From the NCBI GenBank assembly GCA_037178975.1, contig JASJZH010000003.1:6200001-6264000 (forward strand): 64,000 bases of DNA, in the 5' to 3' direction. The DNA comes from Oscheius tipulae (taxonomy: Eukaryota; Nematoda; Chromadorea; Rhabditida; Rhabditidae). A program made the position numbers and the translations under genes. Below the pieces are notes generated by a model that had not been told where the DNA came from, did no database searches, and saw only the letters and a program-made list of their open reading frames with translations. Positions within the stretch are counted from its first letter, which is position 1; every line of letters begins with the position of its first letter. Shown here in pieces: positions 45,593-58,169 of this stretch.

Positions 45593-47891
45593 CCTTCCTC
45601 TCTGAATTGAAACTGTAGGTAGTCGGAGTGAATTTATACCAGAAAAATAGGAGGAGGGAACTTCATTTTGGGACATAAACATCGGGCTCAACTCAAGGTC
45701 AAGGAGGCACTGACTCAAATTGGGAGAGAGGAAGAACTGGTCCCTCGTCACAAGGAATGAGAACATTGACTGTTTTAACAGAGTTCAATAGTTTACTAAT
45801 CTTTTGACACAAAGACTCATAGAAGGCCGCAAGCAACTCCAAAATCCAACCTAATTCAAGCCTTTAGAGCCATAAGCGGAGGGAGGCTTGAGACTGTACA
45901 AAACATTTACAAGGGATGATGCCCCGCAGGGAAAAAGTCTCAAATTGACTGTAGATAAGAGAAAGTCAAGCACCTTGTAGAGCGACAGTCCTAATCGGAC
46001 AACAGATTCCTTCCAAAGCTGATACTCTCTGTCAGTGTTACGAAAAAAATCTTAGTCTTTCTAACTTTCACATGAGATCCGCAAAAACTGATCTTATTTG
46101 AGTCAAGTTGCGCTCATATGGTACATTCCCAAGGATTGGACAAGGCTACGGTGCCTTCAGTCTGTACTGTAACTCCAGAGCGCTTTGGAAGGATGGAAAA
46201 CGTCTTCCAAACTCTACAAAGAAGTGTAGGATGTAACGAATGCAATACCAAGAAAGAAGTCAAAATAGAACGATCCAGATCCGATCTCGAAAAGGAATGG
46301 AGTAAAGGGCATGTTTGTCAGTTTGAGGAATTGCCGACGAAAGGTCTCATCCGAGTTATGGCAAATGTGGCAACCCGAAAAACTTGTCCCATTCCCTGGG
46401 CGAGATGGCCTGTGGCACACTTTCCCCCTCCCGAAATTGTAAACTGGGAATTGGTCGAAGTCGTTTGTACTTTCTTCTCTACAAAAGGGAATCAAAAGTC
46501 CAACTACCACGAAAAACTGAACTTTTTATGAAGATACGGTAATCGGGGGGAGAGGCGACTGTCCGAGAAGGTCGTTGCGCAAAAAAGTGATATTTTTGCG
46601 GGAGGAAGACACTGACACAAGACACAATGTAAATCAAAGTTTTCTTGACAGCAAGAACAAAGGACAACAGCCCACAAAGGACACAAGGTTAATCAGCTAG
46701 CGGATTGCATCGAGACAGAAACGAGTTTGCCAACGGCGCTGCTGCCTAGAGGGGGTAGCGGTCATAGTGCCAAACACAGACAGAGAGAGAGAGAGAGAGA
46801 CAGTTCCTTCCTCTATTTAAAAGAGGTTGGAGGAGCACAAATCAGGGAGGGAACTGGCCCTCCTGGACTGTAAACATGACCCTAATTCGCCCTACTCCCG
46901 GGCCTGTTCCCTCCAAGTGTAAAGCGAGGCAAATTGCTCAATGATCGAGACTGTTTGTTATTTTTTCAGGAGAGAAGAAACTAAGAATACCATGAGAGTC
47001 CTTAGGCGGACAGGTCTTTCTAAGAAAAAACGCTTGAGTCATGCGTCTTTGGAATATCGGGGATCTGTCTGTCTGGGGATTCTGTATGCTGGGGTAAGAT
47101 ACGGAGACATGGACAGGCTGACGAAACTATAGTGAATCGAAAAAAACCGTTGAAAACCGTACAATATCGAGCCTTGTCAGTACTTGTCGAAAGATAAATT
47201 TTGACAAGTCTTGGCAGGACAAGCGACAATTAGAGTCTTCAGTTCATCGTTTTCTGCTCCCGCTGGAACGTCGCCACCTTTTCTGCTCTACCCAGCTTTT
47301 CTCTTAAAGTAGTCTAACCGAACCAATTCTTTTAAACTAACTCTCTCACCCCCTTTCTTTTGACTCGAGACTAGGATCTGGGCTAGCCCCGAGCAACCCA
47401 AACCCGAACACTCTCAGTCTTCAGACCTGAGGTCAGATTTGAGCTTTTGAAAGTCGGGTAGTGGAGACTAATGGCGGCTTCTTGAGATGATAGAATTAAG
47501 GTTTGAGAGTCCTAAAACACCGGGTCTGTCTGTTCTTGCTGTCTCTGTGTACGTTTCTTTCCAACTATTTCTCACCATCCTTTTTCATCAGTCAGCCAAA
47601 TTCTTAAAATGACTGCGCCATACGTCAGCCAAATTCCTAAAATGACTGCTCTTCTAATGGACCTTGAAGCGTTGTGTGGATGAACTGAAATGTCAGCCTT
47701 TCGATAACAACAACATTAATAGACAGAAGCATGCATTAGCTGGTACTGTCGCTGCTTGTCCTATTCAAAAACAATTCGATCCTCCAATAAAAACTTGCAA
47801 ATAGAAGCAAGCTGTTTCAACAACAAAATATAAAAAGTTAGTGACAGACAATTAGTGGAGGCAATCAAAGTCGATGCAACAGTCAGAGTGA
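45593..47891. other. About 2.3 kb without a supported gene
   Basis: A plus-strand frame at 46,118-46,531 is open for 137 codons but has no domain or splice context. A GA microsatellite lies at about 46,783-46,802. A direct duplication of 33 bp (GTCAGCCAAATTCTTAAAAT and onward) lies at 47,591-47,649. The promoter of the TWK channel is probably at the right end. Confidence 0.5.
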
Positions 47892-50512
47892 TGACAGATG
47901 AGTTGTTTCGCGGACAATCGGCTCAGATCGAGACAACACTCCGTCGGAAGTGAGTCTAAGCTTGTTACTATAGACTGTCCAATTCTCAGAGAATTGATCC
48001 AGCTGGACGACATCTTCAAGGACCAGACGAGCAAGTTTGGACAGCTACCACATAAGAAGGTCTCAAGAGAAGAATTGTTGGAGGAGACACGGGAACAAGT
48101 CAGCTACTTTACGGGCATCGACAAACGACTCTTCGTCGTCAGCTTTGCCATTCTTCTCGTCTTCACGGTTACGGCAATCGGAGGAATCATGTTCGTCAAG
48201 ATTGAGAACGGCATCGAGAGCGACTATCAGCCATTCAGCGAGTGTTTTCGGATAGCACGAGAAAGCCGGAACCTCTCTGTGGAGATAGTGAATCTGCTTG
48301 AGAGCTGTATCAAAAGGTAGGTTACTTCATTCAAGTGTTGAAAGTAGCGCGCCAACTGTAGACACATGCGGCGATCTCATCACAAGAACACTTTAATTCA
48401 AAATGTCAAAATGATAAAGTTAACTCCAGTTGATAAACTCAATTTCTGTCAGGCTGTAGTTGTGTTAAGAACTGCGAGAAAACCATCTGGACCAGCTGCC
48501 GACGGCAGCTTCGCAGCCCTTTTGTCTTGGATTAAAATTGATCACAGGCGGCTGCGCCGCCTCCCTAGTAGCAGTTTCCTCCGCATCTGGCTTGTCCCCT
48601 TGTCTCTTGACATGAAATGACTTGTCAGAGTTTTTGGGTATTAGTGTTGACATGCATTTGTGCGGACACCAAAACAGACGGACGGACACCATTAAGCTTT
48701 AGTGAAGAATTTCTCCTGGCTATATCACGAAAACAAAGGATGCCCAACCCATACATCTATAGATATTCGGTATTATCTCGATGAGATCTATCTTTTGAGA
48801 CCAACTTCACTTTGTCTCTTATGGTTCCTTTAAAATGAGGTACTAGGCAAAACAAAATTATTGTAGGCGGTTGGCTACTTTAACTAATTTTGAATATTTC
48901 CAGAAACCAGAGCCTGAACGATCTGCCGAAGGCGTCCCTCTTTGCCTGGAGTATCTACGTGACCGTGGGCTATGGACACCGATTCCCTCAGTCCTTCTGG
49001 GGGCAATTCTCGACGATCTTCTTCGCCTGGCTCGTCATCCCGATGTACATGGCTCTGAGGATGGAATTCGGAGAGATTCTCACACTCTGCATATTCTTTC
49101 TCGGTCGCAAATTTCGCAAAGTCATCATCCGCATCGGACCAGACTGTTTGAGGCGGAAGATGCGGAAGGAGAGGTATCATCCGTCGGATGTGACACTCGT
49201 CGTCATCCTGTTCCTTCTGCTCTCGACCTTCGTCTGTCTCATGACCACCGTTGTCTACTTGAGCACTAAGAGCGAGAAGAGAAACTTCTGGGTGGCCTTC
49301 TATCTCACTCTTCAAACAATCTTCCAAGTCGGATTAGGTGATGTGTCACCAGAAGAAAAATGGCCGACGTTCGTCTTCTTCTTCCCTCTCGTTCTCGTTG
49401 GGGACGTTCTCGCCTCCTTCCTTTTCTTTTACGTTCATGGCTTCTATCGACTCTACATTCACAAACTGGCCATCTGCGTTACTGGCTGTCACACGAAGGG
49501 CGACGAGGACTTGTTCGAAGGACAACGCCTCGCATTGGGCAAGAGCGTGGCCGAATTCGTCTCTGTCACCAACCATATCATGCCTCTCATTAAGTTTTAC
49601 ATTCTTGATTCAAAACTTGGCTCGATTGTTTGCGTTGTCCATTATCCAGTCAGTCCGCTATGGTAGTTCCTAGTCCTTTACAGGTATTCACGATGACACC
49701 CAGTCTTTGAACCACAATAGGTCTGAGAAACGAAAGAGAATTGCAAACACTTTTGACTGACCGAACACTTTAGGAGAATGGATACGGAACGACCGATACC
49801 ATTTTATTAGCCAGATTCTGCTGGCTCTCTTGAACGTTTCCGGGAAGTGAACTATCGAATTATCTCAAAGCCACTGTCCCGCGAAAACCTAAAAATTTCA
49901 GGAGTGACCTCGGCCGAGATTCTGTGGCACGATGCCTCCTTGAAGACGGCCAGATCGAAGAAGAGAAGAAGGAAGAGTGCTCTTCTGGATAATCTCAAAG
50001 TCTCGACTCCACCCTGTTCGGGCCAAGAAGACATCACGCAGAGTGGAACGACGCCTGTCAAGAGGAAGATGGCTAACAAGAGGAAGAGTCCGCCAGTCGA
50101 CACAGCTACCGAGAACTCGCACAGAGGCAAGGAGCACTACCGACAAGGACTGGATCTTGAGCATCAACCGTTGATCGAGTTGAGACGGAAGAAGAAGAAT
50201 AAGAAGGAACTAAAGCCACTGGTACGAACGCCGATCGAGGACGCGACAGAGGGCGAGTGGAGACGGGATGAGCAGGAGGGGCGAAGGAAGTCTGGTCCCT
50301 TGACAACGACGACTCTGATGAAGAGCGAACGATCGACGGTAGAGAAGAAGCACAGTGGTCATAGCAAGGTGGCCATGAAGAAGAAACATGCGAAGAAGGA
50401 AGACAAAAAGAAGTCGATGGAAGATGACGCAAAGACGACCATTGACTGGAGTGAAGTCGAGGACGAGACAACGGCCATACCTCCGGGAGAAGAAACGATT
50501 TTTGACGCGTAG
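47892..50512 (+). CDS. Two-pore-domain potassium channel (TWK / K2P)
   Basis: A membrane leak K+ channel. Exon 1 starts at 47,892 (MTDELFRGQSAQIETTLRRK), splices to ELIQLDDIFKDQTSKFG, and TM1 is LFVVSFAILLVFTVTAIGG. A roughly 585-nt intron carrying a dispersed repeat follows. The next exon (from about 48,902) has pore 1 (LFAWSIYVTVGYGHRFP, filter TVGYG), TM2, TM3 (LVVILFLLLSTFVCLMTTVV), pore 2 (TLQTIFQVGLGDVSPEE, filter VGLGD) and TM4 (FFFPLVLVGDVLASFLFF). The C-terminal exon (from about 49,903) is very long and Lys/Arg-rich (KTARSKKRRRKSALL ... KVAMKKKHAKKEDKKKS) and ends EETIFDA. The join between about 49,590 and 49,903 is not fully resolved and may include a small exon. AATAAA lies near 50,546. 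Confidence 0.88.
48478..48700 (-). repeat. Dispersed repeat in channel intron, partner of 5.2-5.4 kb
   Basis: Reverse complement of the element at 5,222-5,415. It includes the palindromic CAGCTGCCGACGGCAGCTT. The two copies differ by small indels and scattered substitutions. Confidence 0.8.
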
Positions 50513-50578
50513 AGAAACGCAAGAGATTAAGGAGTAATAACAATTAATAAAACTAAGAAATTACTATCACTGTACTTT

Positions 50579-51073
50579 ATGGCTTCATCTTTCGACTTTG
50601 GTGGAAAACGCGGTCAGGTAGGTAGCCGACAAAAAGACCCTGTACCCGCAGTACTTCGACAGTTCTACTGACAGAGCTTTGGTTAGGCCTCTCTCTGACT
50701 AACCACCGTAGTAGTTATGCATATCCTTGTCTAGGTGCAACCTATTCACTTAGCCTATTCAATATTCGAAGCGGCCGAGGCTGTAACAAGGCTGGATCGA
50801 TTTTGTCTACCTTTCTTGGACAGGAGATACGACAATGAAAAGCGGGAATTCTTCTGGGGAGACAATAAAAGTGAAACCGATGTTTCCGAAGCATCTCGAG
50901 ATCAGGCAACAAGTACGGTTCGGAGATACAAGTTCGGAGAAGCGATTTCTTCCCAGCTAGCTCCTTCTAGTTCCAAAGTTGCAATTAGTTTGAACAAGAT
51001 TCGACACGCTTTTGCCCAAAGGAACTTCGAAAGACTCGACAGTCGCCCGTCTTCCACTTCCCTCCAGAAGTAG
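50579..51073 (+). CDS. Small two-exon protein of unknown family
   Basis: Exon 1 (50,579-50,617) encodes MASSFDFGGKRGQ and ends at GTAGGT. Exon 2 starts after TTGTCTAG at 50,735 in phase 0 with VQPIHLAYSIFEAAEAVTRL and ends SRPSSTSLQK at 51,073, about 125 residues in all. No signal peptide, membrane helix or known domain was seen. The middle is charged and serine-rich (GDNKSETDVSEASRDQATS). It sits tightly between the TWK channel and the presenilin (36 bp to the next ATG, with a spliced-leader-like acceptor), so the three plus-strand genes could share a transcription unit. An alternative view is an extra 3' exon of the channel, but the clean ATG exon argues against that. Confidence 0.55.
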
Positions 51074-51109
51074 TAGCTCCTCTGTTTGTCAAGAGTAGGA
51101 ACACTTCAG

Positions 51110-52756
51110 ATGGAGCTGAGTTTCACTTGCAATGCGATCACGAAGAAGTACCTGCAGCGTCTGCTCGACTGTCAACGTCTGGTGCTGCCCGTCTTGGTCA
51201 ACATGCTGCTGACTCTCTTCTGCTGGGTCCACATATACGAGATGAAGGTCGACAAACATCTGGCTGGTCTGCTCTTCGGTAACATGGGCGAGACGCTCTA
51301 CGAGGCTCTCTTCAACGGTCTCTGCTCCACTCTGATGTTCATCATCGTCGCCTTCACTATGCTCGCCTTTGCCATGTTCGATCTGCGTCGTCTCGTCCAG
51401 TTCTGGCTCCAGTCCAGCTGCGTCCTTCTGCTCTTTGTCGTCTCTGGAAACTTTTTCTAGTGAGTTCACTTTCTAGTGAGTATACAAAACCTCATTTTTC
51501 AGTGCTCTCATTGCCGGTCCAGACGCGGAGACGGCTTCTTCATCGCAATGGCTCACTGTCATCCTGTTCACATCCATCTACGGCGGCGTTGGTGTGATGA
51601 GCTACTTCACCACCTGGCTACCCGATTCCGTCCATCGGCATTACATCGTGGCCAACTGTTCCCTCGTCTCCCAGTACTACCTGCGTTGCTTCCCTGGTCA
51701 GACGATCTGGGTTGTGCTGGTTGCTGTCGCCCTCTGGGACATCTATGCCGTTCTCTCCCCCTACGGACCCCTGAACATTGTCCAGAGCAAGGCCAAGGAC
51801 TACAGTTCGAGTGTGAGTTCCCTTCTTTCTGCTTTGACTGATACGTGGGACGCAGAATTGTTTTACTCTAACCCAAAACTTGGAGCCAAGAAGTCGTGTG
51901 ATATTGTAGAAACTTGTAGAACATTTCAGAAGATCACACTCTAGAACAGCGTAGCAAGAATACAGCGTTTAAGCCAACTAAACAATAGTTTACCAGTAGA
52001 CACAGCTGGCCATGACATAATGCCGATGGACGGAAACGGGTAGCCAGGTGGTGGAGTAGCTCATCACACCAGTACCCTGACTGAAACTTATAGCGCCACA
52101 CCGGAATCCTATTTCGTTCTGATGAGGAGCTCTGACCCGGTATAATGCTTTATCGTATTTCTCACTTACCGTGCATCATAATGGGACTAATCATGCCTGG
52201 AAAATTTGAGATTTACACGATTTTTAATTCTAATTCTGAACAAGCCATGAAAGTCAACTTTTAGGTTCTGCGGTTCCTCATGTTCAGTACCAGCGAGGGT
52301 TCTCCCGCCAAGGGAAACGTCATCACAGTTTCTTCCTCCTCCGAGAGCTTGTCCAGCTGCCACACTGCACCTAGCTCCTCTTTCTCATCATCCGACACAG
52401 AAGCTGTTCTGTTGAAACCGACGAAGACGATGACGAAAAAGACGAAACAGACTATCGAAGATGCTCTTAATGACTCGAACTTCAAGCTTGGAATGGGAGA
52501 TTTCGTCTTCTACGGTCTGCTCGTCGGCAAGTCGGCTGCGAGTGGATCGATTCTGGCCACTACCGGCTGCCTTTCAGGAATCATCTACGGTCTGCTTATG
52601 ACGCTCGTCTTTTTCTCTGACGAGGAAAGAACCACCCCTGCTCTGCCCATCTCCATCTTCCTCGGAATCTTCCTTCATATCTTCGGGCTTCAGGTCGACA
52701 TCTTTCTGACCCCTCATATTCACAGCCTCAACGATGCCTTCCTTCTCGGTTTCTAG
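51110..52756 (+). CDS. Divergent presenilin (gamma-secretase catalytic subunit family)
   Basis: An intramembrane aspartyl protease of the presenilin/SPE-4/HOP-1 family. The ATG at 51,110 follows ACACTTCAG directly, a likely spliced-leader site. Exons: 51,110-51,460, about 51,503-51,811, and about 52,265-52,756. The first catalytic aspartate lies in VALWDIYAVLSPYGPLNIV, where most presenilins have YD and here it is WD. The second is in GMGDFVFYGLLVGKSAASGS (GxGD motif). The C-terminal PALPISIFLGIF keeps the PALP motif. Between them is a Ser-rich hydrophilic loop (SSSSESLSSCHTAPSSS) of about 80 residues. The N-terminus is very short (CNAITKKYLQRLLD), unlike typical presenilins. AATAAA lies near 52,787. 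The divergence resembles germline-specialised nematode paralogs such as SPE-4, but orthology needs a tree. Confidence 0.88.
51992..52078 (-). repeat. Inverted copy of presenilin exon 2 inside presenilin intron 2
   Basis: The reverse complement of this stretch matches exon 2 at about 51,588-51,667 over about 80 nt with roughly 90% identity, including GGTGTGATGAGCTAC, CACCACCTGGCTACCCG and TCCGTCCATCGGCATTA. In the pre-mRNA the two would pair as a long hairpin with a loop of about 330 nt. Confidence 0.85.
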
Positions 52757-53084
52757 ACTTTAAATTGCTTCTGTTCATTTGAATTCAATAAAGTTCTCTG
52801 AACAAGGTGTTTTGTTAGGAGGAAAAAGGGAAATTGATTTAGTTCGCCTTGTTTGAACTGCCGCCAGAATTATCCCGCAGGGTACTGTACTCATTTGGCG
52901 GGGGTTTGACTTGGGGGAAATTCCTAGTTCTCAAACAACCGCCCAAATATTTTCGCTCTGCCCTCTTGCCCATTTTTGGCTCAAAACTGCTTGTAAAGTA
53001 ATTGGTAATTAAACTGATTTTGCATGCTTTACAACGTTCTCCTTGCTCATTTTCGCAATAACAATTGTCATTCTCAATTTCAGA

Positions 53085-54417
53085 ATGGATGACGCTCCTT
53101 CATCAGACGACCAATTGAAGAACGTTTCTAAACAGAAGTCTGTACACGCTCCGGTCAAGGTAAACACTTTTTTGTGCTGTTTTGAACTTGAAAGTTTAGT
53201 TTTTCAAAGCCGTGAAGCATTTTGTCTCCTCCGTCATTGGCGGCAAGCCGAATGAGAAGAAAGCCGAAACGTCGCGGATCGACGAGAATCAGAACAGCGC
53301 GGCCAGTTTTTTATCCCTTCCCGATGACGTGATTCTGGCGATCCTTTCCAAATGCGACTCGGCTACCAAAATGAACCTTCGAGCTGTAAGTTTTCTATTT
53401 TGCCCATGTAAATACCATTTTTAGGTGAATCACCGCTTGCATTACCTCGTGGACAGCTCTGCCCGCTACTGTTCGCGTGTCAATCTGAACGGTGGAGTCG
53501 AGATCGAAGAGGACGACAGCATCTGCTCGGATGCCGGCTATGGGAGTCTTGACGGCGACAATCCCCCTCCGATCATGTTCAAGCTGCGCAGGACACAAAG
53601 CAAGCGGGAAATCCGTCTACCTGCCACTCGGCTGACCAAACTCATGAGGTTATTTTTATAACTTTTGAAGGCAAACAACCCGTTATCAGACACGTAACTG
53701 TCCTACATTCTCTTCGTCTCAGCGGTGTCTCCCTGAACGAGAAGTTGGCTCGCGACATCCTCGACGCCAAATTCCGCACCGTCAGTCATCTCGTCGTCGA
53801 TCGCGTCAATTCGGCCACCTCCGAGACACTAAGTCGTCTCGTCAAGAAGGTCTACCCGTCGAAGAGTCTCCACATTTTGAACAACTGCGGTCAGGAGAAG
53901 GAGACCTCGATTACGCCCGAGGTTCTGGACAGTTGTCTGGCCACCGACGTGTCCATTTTCGCCGGGAACAGCACCTACGTTCGTTCCTCTTACTTTTTGA
54001 TGAGTTCAACGACCTCTAGGTTCATCGACTCATAGACGATGAGGCCCTTCTGAAGCTGATTCTTTGCGAGGAGACCATAAAGCGGAATATTCGTCTTCCT
54101 CACTGTGCCGTCACTCATGACGGAATCAACAAGGCTGCAGCTGTTTGTCTCTTTCAGACTTCAAAAATATAAAGTTTAAGCATTTCTTCGACCGTTGCGT
54201 CGAGATCCTCGAAGAAATGACCGAGCCGATGGAATTGCCGGTCTGGGAGGTTGCCGTCTCCCTGCCCAAGTCATCTTCCATCAACATTTTCCGTCTCGAG
54301 GTTCCGGCCGACATGATGTCCTACTGTACTCTCGCCCAGCTCTCCTCCGACGTCCCGCCGGCCTTTATGTTGGAAATTCGCGTCAATACCATGTGTCTTC
54401 GAATCCGCGTCGAGTAA
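53085..54417 (+). CDS. F-box protein
   Basis: A likely substrate-recognition subunit of an SCF ubiquitin ligase. The ATG at 53,085 follows CAATTTCAG|A, a likely spliced-leader acceptor. The F-box (FLSLPDDVILAILSKCDSAT, then KMNLRAVNHRLHYLV) spans the exons near 53,305-53,480. The rest has no recognised repeat: VSLNEKLARDILDAKFRTVS, SLHILNNCGQEKETSITPEV, KHFFDRCVEILEEMTEPMEL, ending MCLRIRVE. About seven exons with introns near 50 nt; the join near 54,140-54,160 is less certain. Nematodes carry many rapidly evolving F-box genes of this size. It is convergent with DDX42, with 114 bp between stops. Confidence 0.78.
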
Positions 54418-54531
54418 GCAGGACCCCCTAAGAGCAGTTTTGTCTATATTCTCTAATCTTTATCTTGTTTTATCGAATATATATGTAGATAAACTTTTAT
54501 GCATCTTTACTCTCGTCGTAAACACGGAAGA

Positions 54532-57571
<3,040 letters not shown>

Positions 57572-57863
57572 GAAGTCTGGAAAACAGATTTTAGTCGAGA
57601 AGAGAAATAGGTAATGAGATGGAAGTCAGTGAATGGCAGAACTCGATAAGTTTTAAACGGGTACGTAAACATACGTCGGGCAGACGCAAAATTGCGTACA
57701 AAGTCAGTGGAGCTACATGGTCTTACACACTGTCAAAATTACTTCGTAGCAAATGTATTTAGAAAAATTTTACTAGTTAGAACAATTAGATAGTCAGTTG
57801 GCATGCCAAGATTATGAGGACAAGGAGAAATACCCTGAGGCCATTCAATCGACGAGGACAGCC

Positions 57864-58169
57864 ATGAGTCAGCCGGCCTACTCGTGGATCTGTCGTGTGG
57901 CGGACGAGGCGATAGCAGAGTCGAAAAAGACTCTACTGGATATGAAGTCGAGAGGTTTGAAGAAGAAGAAGGACAAAGCGACGAGAAGCAGCATCACGGA
58001 GAAATGCGACTTCTTCACTCGGGTCTACCGCGTGGAGGGCAACGACAAGAAACTCTTCCTGGTACACTACCTCAAGTCGACAGAGCTCATATCGGACGAG
58101 GACATGAAGATGCTGACCAAAAACTATGCTGCTGTCGGCAGCAGCTCGCCATCGAGCATCGTTGGATAG
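57864..58169 (+). CDS. Small basic protein of unknown family
   Basis: A single-exon frame of about 101 residues from the ATG at 57,864 (MSQPAYSWICRVADEAIAES). The frame is open further upstream to 57,798 but only through a non-AUG codon. It contains a lysine-rich stretch (RGLKKKKDKATRS) and TEKCDFFTRVYRVEGNDKKL, and ends GSSSPSSIVG. No known domain, signal or membrane helix. It lies about 290 bp from the start of DDX42 on the opposite strand, so the two may share a bidirectional promoter. Composition supports coding; function is unknown. Confidence 0.5.
   Translation: MSQPAYSWICRVADEAIAESKKTLLDMKSRGLKKKKDKATRSSITEKCDFFTRVYRVEGNDKKLFLVHYLKSTELISDEDMKMLTKNYAAVGSSSPSSIVG

Noticed and set aside
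46118-46531. Plus-strand open frame of 137 codons
   Set aside because: No recognisable domain, no promoter or splice-leader acceptor in a convincing place, and the opposite strand is also open.
48884-49327. Acidic minus-strand frame of 147 codons
   Set aside because: Antisense of the TWK channel pore exon, which has clear filter motifs.
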